Assembly: GCF_003286085.1 (NCBI RefSeq)
Contig: NW_020825317.1
Location: 2,046,001-2,110,000 of the forward strand
Source: Drosophila persimilis
Lineage: Eukaryota > Arthropoda > Insecta > Diptera > Drosophilidae
Reading direction: 5' to 3'
Length of the DNA stretch: 64,000 nt
Below, one piece after another: positions 34,807 to 44,403 of the stretch (the first letter of the stretch is position 1; the number at the start of each line of letters is the position of its first letter). Position numbers and translations under genes: made by a program. The notes under the pieces were generated by a model. The model was not told the origin of the DNA and made no database searches. It was given only the letters and a program-made list of their open reading frames with translations.

Positions 34807-35330
34807 TTAGTTGAAACTGACCACTAACTTACCTTTTTCCAATGGTTAACCTAAGCTCTAAACTAATCAGAATGAGATTGGAATTAGAGGAATATAATTT
34901 TACTGTAGAGTACCTAAAGAGCAAAGAAAATTTCGTGGCAGATGTACTGTGACGAATTACAATAAGAGATTTAAAAAAAAATAACTCATAATCATAATGT
35001 CAAAACTAAACAAAGCCTGTGCAGGCAAAGAACAAGTAAATTTGCCAAAGAAAACTCTTGTCAACGCTTCTCAGCCCAACGTACACGAAGTCTTTGCAAA
35101 AGATGACGTACGAAAAGTAGTTACCTTGCGAATAACAGACTCTAAATGTTTTCTAAAACATGGAAATAAAGGTATAGCAAGAATTGATGTTCGTAATATG
35201 TACAGCAATGGAATTATCGATCGAGGATAATTCCAAAGCACATTGGGTCGGACAGCCGAATTGTTGGCATAAACTCAAAAAATTCAGTTAGAGACTGTAA
35301 ACTAGGTGAAGTTGATTTTATATTAAAACC
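34807..35330 (+). pseudogene. Ty3/gypsy polymerase fragment, right part
   Basis: Directly after the DINE copy the frame reads VETDH.LTYLFPMVN, SSKLIRMRLELEEYNFTVEY and FVADVL.R, the RNase H C-terminus of Ty3/gypsy polymerases. It continues in another frame into a 77-residue stretch (34997-35227) with VYEV/AKDDVRKVVTLRITDS-like text that fits the linker before the integrase. Frameshifts lie in A-rich runs. No zinc finger or DDE integrase core follows. Confidence 0.75.
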
Positions 35331-35712
35331 GAGCTACAGTTTCTTTCATCGAAAATGAATGCAAATGTGTACAAAACTGTCATACAAAAGGCATGCCCAC
35401 ATTTTTGTATTGTTTTTGGAACGAAACCATGGATATACCAGCACACAATGCCGAATATATCGATAATATCGATACTGCTGCCATCTATCTGCTGCACTAC
35501 AATGCCCCCACTCCTATTGTGGAGTGGATAAGTAAAAAAAAAGGGGAATTGCTAGACTGGCCGCCGTACTCCCCCGACCTAAATAATATAGAAAACTTTT
35601 GGGGACCCTGAGACCCTAATTGACGCCATTAAATCAGACTGGGAAGTTTCATCGATCAATATTTTACAAAATTATGACAAGTCCTTAAAAGATCGAATAT
35701 ATGAAGTAATAC
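35331..35712 (+). pseudogene. Tc1/mariner transposase C-terminal fragment
   Basis: The frame has LLHYNAPTPIVEWI, then LLDWPPYSPDLNNIENFWG, the signature around the last two catalytic acidic residues of Tc1-type DDE transposases; the aspartate before NAP is changed to tyrosine. After a frameshift, LIDAIKSDWE and SLKDRIYEVIR give the usual C-terminus. The N-terminal HTH part and inverted repeats are absent. It is dead and joined directly to a LINE at about 35712. Confidence 0.8.
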
Positions 35713-36717
35713 GAACTTGTCTCAACAGACTCAGTGGATTTCAACGCATGGAAGAGCTATGCATAACTGGCGGGCTACTCACTACTCCAGGGGAAGCCCT
35801 GGATACCGTGCTGGACCTCCATCCAGTAGATCTCAAGGGAAAGAAGGTAGCAACACTTTCCGCCCTTAGAATGAGAGAAGTCAAACTGTGGAAACCGTCT
35901 ACGGTTGGGCACTCGGGAATCCTGACGAGATTCTCGCAGTTACGGGAGAGGACTGATTATTGTATCCTTAGTGATCACCTCTAGACGCCTTTCCAGGTAT
36001 CAATCCCACCTAGGGAGGACTGGGAGGTGGGCAAACCAGATCCTGTAAATGCGGTCCACTTCAACACTCTTGGCTCACAGTTAGACGGCCGCTTGGGAGG
36101 CGAAGTCTTCTGTAGCGAGCTAAACATCAGTCATTGCTTCAGGCTCCCGGATCACTGTAGTGTGTTCCCAGCGGAGGTTGTGGCCATCAAGGAGGCCATT
36201 TCTATTGTCTTCAAACTACTTCTAGACACGCACATAGTGTGCGTCTTCTCGGACAGCCAAGCAGCTATTAAAAACTTGTGCTCAATATCGTCGAATTCAA
36301 TGACTGTACATGACGGCCGGAGGTCTCTGCATGAGATCGCAGAGCAGTTAGATCTCTTCCTTATATAAGTTCCCGGTCACAGGGACATCGAGGGGAACGA
36401 CGCCGCCGACGAGGGTACCACGATCACTCACGTGCAGGCTTCTCACGCACGAATTGTTCGAGCAAAGTGCAAATAGGAGATGGCAGTAAACCCACTTTTT
36501 CTGCCGTTGCCCGGCCCTTGGAAACCGTCTGCGGCTTCTCGGGGCCCCCTTCCTCACGGACATTTCGGACCTGTCTCAAATCAAACCAGGGACCTTGTCC
36601 AAATACATCCAACACAATGGGCCTCTTATGTTACCCGGTTTGGAGGTAGTGGTGGTTGTGTGTGTGTGTGTTTCATCCTACCCCATCCCCGGCTACCGCC
36701 TTAACCTAACCTAACTT
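35713..36717 (+). pseudogene. LINE fragment with RNase H domain
   Basis: The beginning reads LNRLSGFQRMEELCITGG, then a LDLHPVDLKGKKVATLSALR segment that precedes RNase H in R1/LOA/I-type LINEs. The RNase H domain follows at about 36050-36410, with LGSQLDGR, AEVVAIKEAI, VFSDSQAAIKNL and VPGHRDIEGNDAAD, which carry three of the four expected acidic residues; the first (TDGS) is degraded. A stop after DLFLI and frameshifts disable it. The element ends in a GT run and CTTAACCTAACCTAAC at 36717. Confidence 0.75.
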
Positions 36718-36892
36718 CACTATTATGGAATTAACATTGTTAGGACTATATTCTTATGTACACATATATTTTTAATTACACTTAACTCTGAAGTTGTACA
36801 GGATTGTCGATTTTTTGTGCTAGGAATACATATGCTTACGTGGAATCTCAATATCACTATGTTTAGGAACTTCAACATTTTTTGTGTTTTTA

Positions 36893-37939
36893 TCAGTCTT
36901 TTTGGTAATTCGATTTGGGTTGTCCGTAGATTAGGACCTTTGCGCGGAGTGTCTTGCATCCAGACATCTTGAAATCTGTGGTATTGATCATGGACTCTAC
37001 ATACTTCTGATCCAGAAGCAGATTCTCCAGGTCCGCCTCATGTCGAATGCAACTCTCCAAATGCTGCGGCTCGAGCGTGTCAAATTGAATAACTTGATTG
37101 TCGGGCAACTGCAGCACGGTGGCGAAATGCTCAACAGAAGTTTCGCCAAGAAAGCGATTGATATTGAAAATGTAAACGATGGACAGGCGTTTGAGGTTTA
37201 CTTTGTGAGTATTTTTGTTTCCGGCGATGTCGCCAAAGCTGCTGACTAGGTCGTTGACCCTTTGCACAATCTCTTGATCCGTGCTGTTCATGTTGTCGAC
37301 CAGAATGAGATTGCGACCACAGAAGTCCAATTTGGTGAGCACCGAATTCATTCTGACCAAGTCCGAGACATCGCTCTTGGTCAAAGCGTGTACATTTTCC
37401 GGCCAGGGGAACAGCTCCCGGAGCAGACGAGCCGTCAAACTCTTGCCCACGCCCGAAGATCCCAGCAGGGAAATTGACTGAAACTGTGGCTTGCTCAAAG
37501 ACTGCTCCAGCTGGTCGAGAGCAGTTTCTTGGTTCAGCACATGCCGGCGAATATGGCCAAACATTTCGTTTAGCGACAAAGTATGATCACAATAGTTTTG
37601 CTTGTTGTGGATGATGGCCTGGTACTGTTTGCTGTAGTTGAGCATAAAATTGCTCACATTCTCTCCGTCATAGTAGCAGCCAAAGCCGCAAATCAAAACC
37701 CCAAGCGCGAGCATCACGATGCACCAGCAGGACTGAAACATCCACGTATGATTGGGTGGAGACTGCTGCGCATCATACTTATCATCGGCAATCAATCGAC
37801 GCACACGGCTGTGGCCCCAATGGCGGTGCGAGCCGAGGGAAGCCTTGCACTGGTGCAAGTCATTTAATCGCCGCTTCGGCAGGCGGTGCTTTGCCTTTTT
37901 CCATCCTGCGGTTATTGGGGGCGTCTTGTCTGCTGCCAT
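36893..37939 (-). CDS. Torsin-like AAA+ membrane protein
   Basis: The single-exon product has 348 residues. Order of features: a basic N-terminus, one transmembrane segment at about 67-90, then a torsin/AAA+ domain with Walker A GSSGVGKS (160-167), a Walker B-like LILVDN (211-216), a sensor-1-like asparagine near 259 and the torsin-type Gly-Cys-Lys triad at 327-329. Torsins are ER and nuclear-envelope ATPases. A long basic N-terminus before one membrane span resembles the TOR4A type, with the ATPase domain in the lumen (inferred). The usual Walker B glutamate is asparagine here, so hydrolysis may be weak or lost. The LINE tail ends 176 bp beyond its stop. It is divergent with the RPC9 gene, with a DRE at 38050. 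Confidence 0.85.
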   Translation of the reverse strand: MAADKTPPITAGWKKAKHRLPKRRLNDLHQCKASLGSHRHWGHSRVRRLIADDKYDAQQSPPNHTWMFQSCWCIVMLALGVLICGFGCYYDGENVSNFMLNYSKQYQAIIHNKQNYCDHTLSLNEMFGHIRRHVLNQETALDQLEQSLSKPQFQSISLLGSSGVGKSLTARLLRELFPWPENVHALTKSDVSDLVRMNSVLTKLDFCGRNLILVDNMNSTDQEIVQRVNDLVSSFGDIAGNKNTHKVNLKRLSIVYIFNINRFLGETSVEHFATVLQLPDNQVIQFDTLEPQHLESCIRHEADLENLLLDQKYVESMINTTDFKMSGCKTLRAKVLIYGQPKSNYQKD

Positions 37940-38049
37940 TGTGAAGACTTCACTTCACTACGGAATCTAAATGGTATAGATTTATATCTGTTGGCTTGTT
38001 ATTAATTTGTTAATTTAATTTACGCAAAGCTTTGAATCAGTGTTGGATT

Positions 38050-38057
38050 TATCGATA
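38050..38057. promoter_or_regulatory. DRE (TATCGATA), torsin-like gene promoter
   Basis: An exact DREF/BEAF-type TATCGATA site lies 111 bp upstream of the torsin-like ATG, a normal promoter distance for fly housekeeping genes. Confidence 0.6.
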
Positions 38058-38083
38058 AAATATTCCCCGTCTGACCATCAGAA

Positions 38084-38130
38084 ATATACCAAAATATACC
38101 GTCTCATTTTATATATATACCGTAAATATA
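38084..38130. promoter_or_regulatory. Motif-6-like ATATACC array
   Basis: Three ATATACC units flank a GTCTCATTTT core, so the opposite strand carries GGTATATTT, the Drosophila core-promoter Motif 6 (KTYRGTATWTTT). A related site lies at 38356-38363 (AATATACCG), and a Motif-1-like AGTGTGGCCA (one mismatch) at 38402-38411. A near copy of the array lies at 44008-44055. Confidence 0.5.
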
Positions 38131-38690
38131 CTAACGAATTAAAGTTCTGTTATACATATTCCTCGTTTCTGATATTCCGTCGAATATTACCAGCTATATA
38201 GCCCAGCTAGCCCAGCCCACATAATTGTATACGCCTAATGAATCAATTTTCTACTTGACTGGCTAATTATTTTTAACACTAGCTTTTACTGGATTTCTGT
38301 TCCCTTTGTTCTTAAATATACCTTTGAAAATGAAAATTAATAAATTTATGAAATAAATATACCGTCGGGTCGATTCGATTTGACAGATGCAGTTTTTTAC
38401 AAGTGTGGCCAGATCAACGTAATGTCATATAGGTTTTTGCGCCAACATTGAGTCAATTGTTATTCCCTTGCTATGAACAAGAAAATAAATTTGCAAATCG
38501 AAAAAAAAAATAATATTCTTTAGCGCAACGAACAGAACAACAATTATCAAACACTATTTTTATTTATATTCTACTAGGTTGTGTTTGAAAACGCGATATT
38601 TTAAGTCGTTGAAAATAAACTGGTTCCATAGGAACTAGTTCACTTACAATATGTTTACATTTTGTGTGGAAAGCCGATAGCTTCATCACA

Positions 38691-39371
38691 ATGGAAACGT
38701 GAGTTATTGAATACAAGAAACAGATAAACTATATAATTATTCAACTCTTTCAGTGTCAATGCTACCTACTCGTACCTAACGAACATGGAGGTGATGCAGG
38801 TGCTCCAGAAAATCAAAAGCACCAAAAAGAAGTTTGGAATGCGTAACCTGGCCACAGTAACCTATGAGGTATGGTATAAGTACTTACTGTAAATTCCTTA
38901 TTCTTCGACACCGAAGAGCGTATGGCATTTTTCTTTCAGGCCTTGCAATATCTGGAAGAGTCGCCCTGCAAGACTCAGACACGTGAGTCCATCACAAACT
39001 ACGTAAAAGACCTAGCAAGCTATCGCCTGAAGTCCCACGAAGTACTCCAAATGGTGAACGATCCGCCAACCAGTCCGCTGCACACGCAATTGGTAAGATG
39101 CGGGTATTGAGATGAATATATGCCCCAGCAGCGCTCAAATTTCATTTGCATAATGCAGCTGATTGATGACAACAAAGCTCCGTTGACGGACGAGGAGAAT
39201 GAGAAAATCATCCAACTGACATACAAGCACTTTTACGGAGTGGAAACAACGCCGCAGCTGCCACAGCAATCCCAAACCCAAACCCAGTCTTCTTCCAAAG
39301 AAAAAAAAACAGAGCAAAAGCAACCGGCGTCAGCACCGGCAGATGGGCAAACCGAGCAGCAGAAGAAATAG
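38691..39371 (+). CDS. RNA polymerase III subunit RPC9/CRCP homologue
   Basis: Four exons join in frame: 38691-38698, 38754-38868, 38940-39092 and 39159-39371, giving 162 residues. All introns are GT..AG and 55-71 bp long. The first coding exon has only eight bases (ATG GAA AC). The body (NMEVMQVLQKIKSTKKKFGM, LATVTYEALQYLEESPC, then a helical HRDC-like region ending LIDDNKAPLTDEENEKI) matches the RPB4/RPC9 fold of CRCP, a Pol III subunit that pairs with RPC8 on the stalk. The last ~45 residues are Q/K/E-rich and poorly conserved. Its 3' end converges on DENR with 89 bp between stops. Confidence 0.88.
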
Positions 39372-39397
39372 CATTTAAGTAATTTAACGTTTAATAT

Positions 39398-39403
39398 TTT
39401 ATT
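39398..39403 (-). terminator. Candidate poly(A) signal for DENR
   Basis: AATAAA on the minus strand is 58 nt beyond the DENR stop codon and only 27 bp from the RPC9 stop, so the 3' UTRs of the two convergent genes probably overlap. Confidence 0.5.
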
Positions 39404-39460
39404 GTAGCGTATAAAAGAAGACAAAAATATGTGCTGCTTGCTAGTGAAACTTTATGGCGC

Positions 39461-40172
39461 TTAACGCTTTTGATCGCCAAGGTCCTCTATGGCGTCCTCG
39501 TCGATTTCCGACCACTTATCGGGTATGACGTCAAACAGCTCGTCCTTGACATCGCCCTGGATGACGATTTCATCGTCGCCAGTGACTGACGAGCCGCACG
39601 CGAATTTGGTGCCAAAGAATTTTGCAGCCACTTTGAGATCAATATCTGTAAGAAATTACGAAAATAAACAAAATAAGGATATGCAGTAAAAACATTAAAT
39701 AAGGGAATCAAGAAAGGACTGACCAAAGGTACTGAGGCCGGTGACTACAGTCACAGACTTCTTTTTGCCGCGGGCAGCTCGGGACACACAGATGCGCTTG
39801 GGGACATCCTCCTTTTTCTTGACACGCAGCAGTCCCTTGCCCCCGCGCTTCTGGCGCTTTTTGTCATCGTCAGTGCCGTCGGCAGCAGCCTGCTCTTCCT
39901 CGATCTTAAGGCGCTCAAAGTCATCGGGCATATTACGCTCCAGCCATTCCTTGCACTTTTCATATTCCGGATAGTATTCGCAATACTGTAAATATCATCG
40001 AATCTAACATATGAATAAAATTTCCGGCCTAAAATGTATTGAATCCTACCTCGATGGGCATGGTGCAGTGGCCGCAGTACTTCATCACGATGGGATAGGT
40101 GACGCCTTCGCGGATGCCCACCTTAAGACGTTCGGCGACATTTGTACTCACGCTAATGTTTTCGTTTGTCAT
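39461..40172 (-). CDS. DENR: DENR, density-regulated re-initiation factor
   Basis: Three minus-strand exons, 40172-40050, 39985-39724 and 39645-39461, join in frame to 189 residues, close to the ~198 of human DENR. The N-terminus has the cysteine-rich, probably zinc-binding segment [11 protein letters not shown] followed by [17 protein letters not shown] basic [10 protein letters not shown] linker follows, then the SUI1/eIF1-like domain ([56 protein letters not shown]). DENR with MCT-1 recycles and re-initiates 40S ribosomes after upstream ORFs. The second intron uses the weaker donor GTCAGT. The start at 40172 gives the family's usual length; the upstream frame is not conserved-looking. It is divergent with Nprl2. 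Confidence 0.95.
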
Positions 40173-40475
40173 TTTGCTTAATTTTGCTAAATAATAGCGA
40201 TATACCCAATTTGAGACGAATTTCTGCACAGTGAAATATTTTGCAGCACTGGCCACTGAACACGCGTTTTGCAGCACAGCACAACACAGCACTGATGATT
40301 TGAAAACTATACTATCGATAATGGTTAGCATCTGTTTGCACTAACGCCTTCCCTTCTGACCCAGGGCTACGCTACCAGATATTCTAATATAAATGTTTCT
40401 CGGCTCGTCGAATGAGAAGAGGACAACAAAATCTTTGCCCAAAAATGTGGAGATAGCGGTGAACCAGCGGTAAGA
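40173..40475. promoter_or_regulatory. Shared DENR/Nprl2 divergent promoter
   Basis: Only 303 bp separate the two start codons. The interval holds an exact DRE (TATCGATA at 40313-40320) and GCAGCACAGCACAACACAGC repeats. A bidirectional promoter of the DREF type is the simplest reading. Confidence 0.65.
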
Positions 40476-41790
40476 ATGCACTCCCACACGAATGACGCTG
40501 CTGGCACGAGCAGTGCCGGTAGCACAGAGGGCAAAATACGGTGCATATTTCTAAGCGAATTCCATGCCACAGCTGGCTGCAAGATAAGCTGCCAAGTGAG
40601 TACGTTCAATCCTTTCATCAACCAGCTTTCGTACAAACCTTGTTTGGCCCCGCAGGTGCCTGATAACTACATCTCCAAGGATGTCTTCGATGCCATCAAC
40701 GTGTACATCATTCCCAAGCAGCACTTGCAGCGCTGCATCTTGACCGTGAACGCCATGGACGTGAAGATTGTTGGCTATCCGGTGGGCATACAGGATCAGC
40801 AGAAGTACGCCCGTAATGCCTTTCTATTCAACCTGTGCTTCGTCTGCGATTCGCGGGCCCGGTCTGTGCAATATGAGCCCGTAGTGAAGAAGCTATCGGA
40901 GTACCTTATCATGATGGAGGAGGAATCGTGTTTTCTGTCGCGCGAGGACGACAAGCGGAGATTGCAGAATATCTTCCAGACCGTGCTTAGGGACCTGAAC
41001 GAGCGCAAGGTGGCCACCATTGTGGAGGGCGACAATACGATTTATCTGAAGATTGTGATGCACAAGCCGGATCCTCCTGCGGTCAAGGATCACATGGTGC
41101 CTTTGTTGCTAGCTAATCTGCGTGACACGCCGATAGAAAATTGGGACCTAACCACGCAGCAGGTTAGCCAATGAAATATAATTTTGACACATTTTTAAAG
41201 TTCTTCACTTATACCTCCATCTCCCTCTTATCCAGATATTGCCCTATATCAATGGAATCAATCATGTAGCGCGCATCGCCGCCGAGGCGGACGTGGAAAC
41301 GGATTTGGTCAAATCATGCATACAGAATCTGGTCTACTACGGTGTGGTTCAACTGCTGCCCATCCTCAAATACAGCAACGTGTACATGACCCAGAACCTA
41401 AAACACCTAATCCAGAGTGCATCGCTGAGCAACGCTTGTCGCAAGTACGTGGCGCTCAAACCCGACAAAACTCTGCCCAGCGTACAGCGCATCTTCCAGT
41501 TCTATGCTTCGATGACGCACGGCGTGACATTGAGAGCCATTTGCCAGCGCTTGTGTCCCCAGCATCACAACATCGATGAGCGTAAGATGGTCATCTTTGG
41601 GCTGCAGCACAAGTTCATCCGATGCATCCACAAGTATCCGGTGTTCACGGGATCGGTGCCATCCGGACGCCAGAAGATGTACACGGGCCTCATCAGCTTC
41701 GACGAGATCTGCTGCAAGACGGGCCTTTCACCCTGCACCATTGAGCGGGATATTGAGAAAGACACAAATGTGACTGTGATTTGGAAGTAA
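40476..41790 (+). CDS. Nprl2: Nprl2, GATOR1 subunit
   Basis: Three exons, 40476-40595, 40656-41162 and 41236-41790, give 393 residues. Features: IRCIFLSEFHATAGCKISCQ followed by VPDNYISKDVFD, the conserved N-terminal longin domain; ARNAFLFNLCFVCDSRARSV; the TTQQILPYINGI and VKSCIQNLVYYGVVQLLPIL winged-helix region; and the C-terminal YTGLISFDEICCKTG block. Nprl2 with Nprl3 and Iml1 forms GATOR1, the GTPase-activating complex for Rag proteins that shuts TORC1 down in amino-acid starvation. The first intron is exactly 60 bp, without an in-frame stop, so its retention would add 20 residues. Human NPRL2 joins the two sides directly, supporting splicing. The N-terminal 20 residues are not conserved. 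Confidence 0.95.
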
Positions 41791-41878
41791 ACTTTAATGC
41801 TGATGCTAAGCTAAATGCATTGCGTAGTTTGTAAACACAGATTGTTACGTTTCCAATTGATTTTTATATACATGAAAT

Positions 41879-41884
41879 ATTTAT
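41879..41884 (-). terminator. Candidate poly(A) signal for the mu-crystallin gene
   Basis: AATAAA on the minus strand lies about 115 nt beyond the mu-crystallin stop and 89 bp from the Nprl2 stop, so the 3' UTRs of these convergent genes probably overlap. Confidence 0.45.
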
Positions 41885-41997
41885 TATTTGCCATAAATGC
41901 CTCAACATAAACATTTCAGCTCCGTCATTTCTAAATAGGGCACATGTCTAGCTATTTATCACAATCGTTTGGGGCTGTAAAAAGACAACGGGCTGTA

Positions 41998-43198
41998 TTA
42001 CTTGACGCCGGACAGAGAAGCGTCCTGCAAGGCCTGCGCCACACAAGCATCCTCAGAAGCCATTCCTGAAAACAGAGTTCAGAGCTGTACGGATATATTA
42101 TGAACACTACGGACTTCACTTCTTACGAACCCATGGACTGGAAAATGGTGATGTCTGACGCTTCGGGATAATGCCCACTGTTGATGACTGATCCCAACTC
42201 GGCGGTAATAGGCGCGGGAAGGCCAATCAACTCGCTTTCGGCATTGGCAAAGCAATCTACATAGACCTGGGCACGTTCGTATATATTTGTCGCCACCTCC
42301 GAGTAGTGGATTTCGCCTGCGCCCACAGCTGCATGGAAAAAAGGCAAAGCAAATGCGCTATAAACGAAAGGAAGTCAGTGCTTGAAATGCTGGACAAACC
42401 ATTAATGTGGACAGATCCCTCTTCGCGCAGATCTGATGCGAAGATCAGCGGCTCCGTCGAGTAAGTGGCAATGCAAATGACATCGGCGCTTTTCACAGCC
42501 TGTTCTGGATTGCTGCATACACTTATTTTTGTCTGTCCCGCGCATCCCAGCTCCTGCTTCATCTGCTCGGCTAGCTCAAAGGCCCTGGCAGTGCTGCGAT
42601 TAAATAGATTCAATTGCTTCACTTTGAACATGGAACAAAATGCCGATGCGTGCATTTTTCCCTGTACTCCGCAACCAATTATAGCAACCGTTATCTCCCG
42701 CTCGTGCTCGGCGCTAGGGCCAAAACGACGAAAATAGAGGTACTTGGTTGCCACTATTGAGGCAGCCACTGTGCGCCAGGTAGTTACATCTGTGCCAGCC
42801 ATAATAGCAGTCAGCTCTCCAGTCTGAATGCTGAAGAGTAAGATGTTTGCATTTATGCTGGGCAGCGGCGGTTCTTGTTGAGGATTAGAACTGAACGATG
42901 AAACCACCTTGCAGGCCAATGTCGAGCGTGTAACGTTGGCCGCATCCCCAACATAGCAATCCGAGGGCAGCGTGAAGTTGCCCACAAAGGCGGGCATCGT
43001 GAACAAGAATTGGCCCGGATCCTTGCACGCGGTGATGCTCCTCTTTGGCTGGTTCACATAGGCCGCATTAGGAGGACGGTTCTGTGAAGACACAACTGCC
43101 TTCAATGCTGACTCTACTGCTTCGTTGACAAGCGGCCAGGTGAGGAGACGTCGGACTGTCTCCGCACTATAATATAATGGCGCCGTCTCATTGTTCAT
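41998..43198 (-). CDS. Ketimine reductase mu-crystallin homologue
   Basis: Three minus-strand exons, 43198-42400, 42328-42131 and 42065-41998, join in frame to 354 residues. The protein has a GxGxxG Rossmann motif (VAIIGCGVQG, residues 171-180), the ACKVV lysine (residue 97) that binds substrate in ornithine cyclodeaminases and mu-crystallins, the TDVTTWRTVAAS motif, and VHINAVGAGEI followed by FQSMGMASED. The family reduces cyclic ketimines with NAD(P)H, and mammalian CRYM also binds thyroid hormone. Its length is somewhat more than the ~314 of human CRYM, mainly in the loop near 103-113. From memory, the D. melanogaster counterpart is CG4872. A DINE copy begins 88 bp upstream of the ATG. 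Confidence 0.92.
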
Positions 43199-43285
43199 TG
43201 TAAAAGTGAATTATTATGCACTACACCGATCTGTAAATGATTTTCCGACTGTGTGACTTGCAAGTTGCAATAATATAATCATAAT

Positions 43286-44007
43286 AAATAATGAGTTGCT
43301 GCTGCGACCGCAACTCTACATTTATGCCTGATACTTAGTCAATATGGTTCTTCTCCGGCAGACACCGCGTAACATTGAGCGACAAAAAGTGAATGCGAGA
43401 GAGACAGAAAATCAGCCTGAACGTGTCGTCGGGCGCTGCGTAGCGACCGAAAATTGATATGTTACTTTTGGCTATAATAATAATTCGATCTGATCAAGAT
43501 TCGGCAATCTGGTCATTCTTTATGATTTTAATTTTCCCGTATCTTTAAAATTGTGGATGCCACAGATTTTCGTTCTTTGTGAGGGCGGAAGGAGCTGGGG
43601 CGAAGTTTTGAAATACACTTGTACAGGTTCGATACCATAGGAGTGTAGATACTAAATTTGGTTGCTCTAGCTCTTATAGTCTCTGAGATCTAGGCGCTCA
43701 CATTTTGCGATAGGCAAAGCCGACCATGAAACGTGTGTGTTAGAGAAGGACAGAGCGAGAGAGAATAAAATTGTTTTCATCATTCTGGCTATATTAATGA
43801 TACGATCTAGTTCAGATTCTACAGTCTAGAAAAAATATTTGTTTTCTGCGATTCTGCACTTTTGGTTTTCTTATATCTTTCAAATTGGGTATGCCACAGA
43901 TTTTCGTCCTTTGTGGGTGGGCAAAGGGGCGTGGCGAAGTTTTGAAATACACTTGTAACAGTGACATATCACAGATATCTGGATACGCATACGGACGGAC
44001 GGATATA
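43286..44007 (-). mobile_element. DINE-1 copy between mu-crystallin and its likely promoter
   Basis: It has the 3' hairpin (GAGTTGCTGCTGCGACCGCAACTC), GCCTGATACTTAGTC, the CGGGCGCTGCGTAGC block and the CCACAGATTTTCGT..GAGGGCGGAAGG modules in minus order. It stops at GGACGGACGG in the microsatellite, so the 5' third is missing. It is more diverged than the copies at 31-34 kb. The microsatellite joins directly to an ATATACC promoter-type array at 44008. Confidence 0.8.
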
Positions 44008-44190
44008 CCAAAATGTACGGTCTCATTTTCAAAATATACCATAAATATACCTTCATTTAAACACATTGATTTTTGTGTTTTTTTTTTATTTTTTAGTATC
44101 AACAAAAAATTCGAGTGAAACAGCTGCTCACATATCGATATTTTCTATCGCACTTCTGCGGCCTCTCTTCACCATAGAGAGTTGGCGGGA
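44008..44190. promoter_or_regulatory. Promoter-type motif cluster (Motif 6, E-box, DRE, E2F-like)
   Basis: ATATACC units with a GTCTCATTTT core (44008-44055) closely resemble the array at 38084. CAGCTG (44121-44126), TATCGATA (44133-44140) and TTGGCGGGA (44182-44190) follow. These are typical of broad housekeeping promoters. The nearest gene start is mu-crystallin at 43198, on the far side of a DINE copy, so this may be its displaced promoter. A gene to the right is the alternative, but none was found. Confidence 0.5.
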
Positions 44191-44395
44191 GATTCGAAAT
44201 GAAAAACCTGAAAATTATTAAGTTGCTATAGAAATAGAAAACTGAGTATATGTACAGAAGAGGCTGCTTACATATTTTGGGCAAAGTTAGACTAAGCAAA
44301 CTTTACTTATAAAAATATACAAACTAGTTACATAAGTATATGAAGATATACAATACAGTAGTTGCCTACGGTTCGATACTTTTCAATAAGTATTA

Positions 44396-44403
44396 TATCG
44401 ATA
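44396..44403. promoter_or_regulatory. Second DRE near an orphan reading frame
   Basis: An exact TATCGATA lies 22 bp before an ATG at 44426 in good fly context (CAAAATG). The 118-codon frame that follows looks low-complexity and is not supported as a gene. The DRE may belong to the same promoter region as the 44.0-44.2 kb cluster. Confidence 0.4.
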
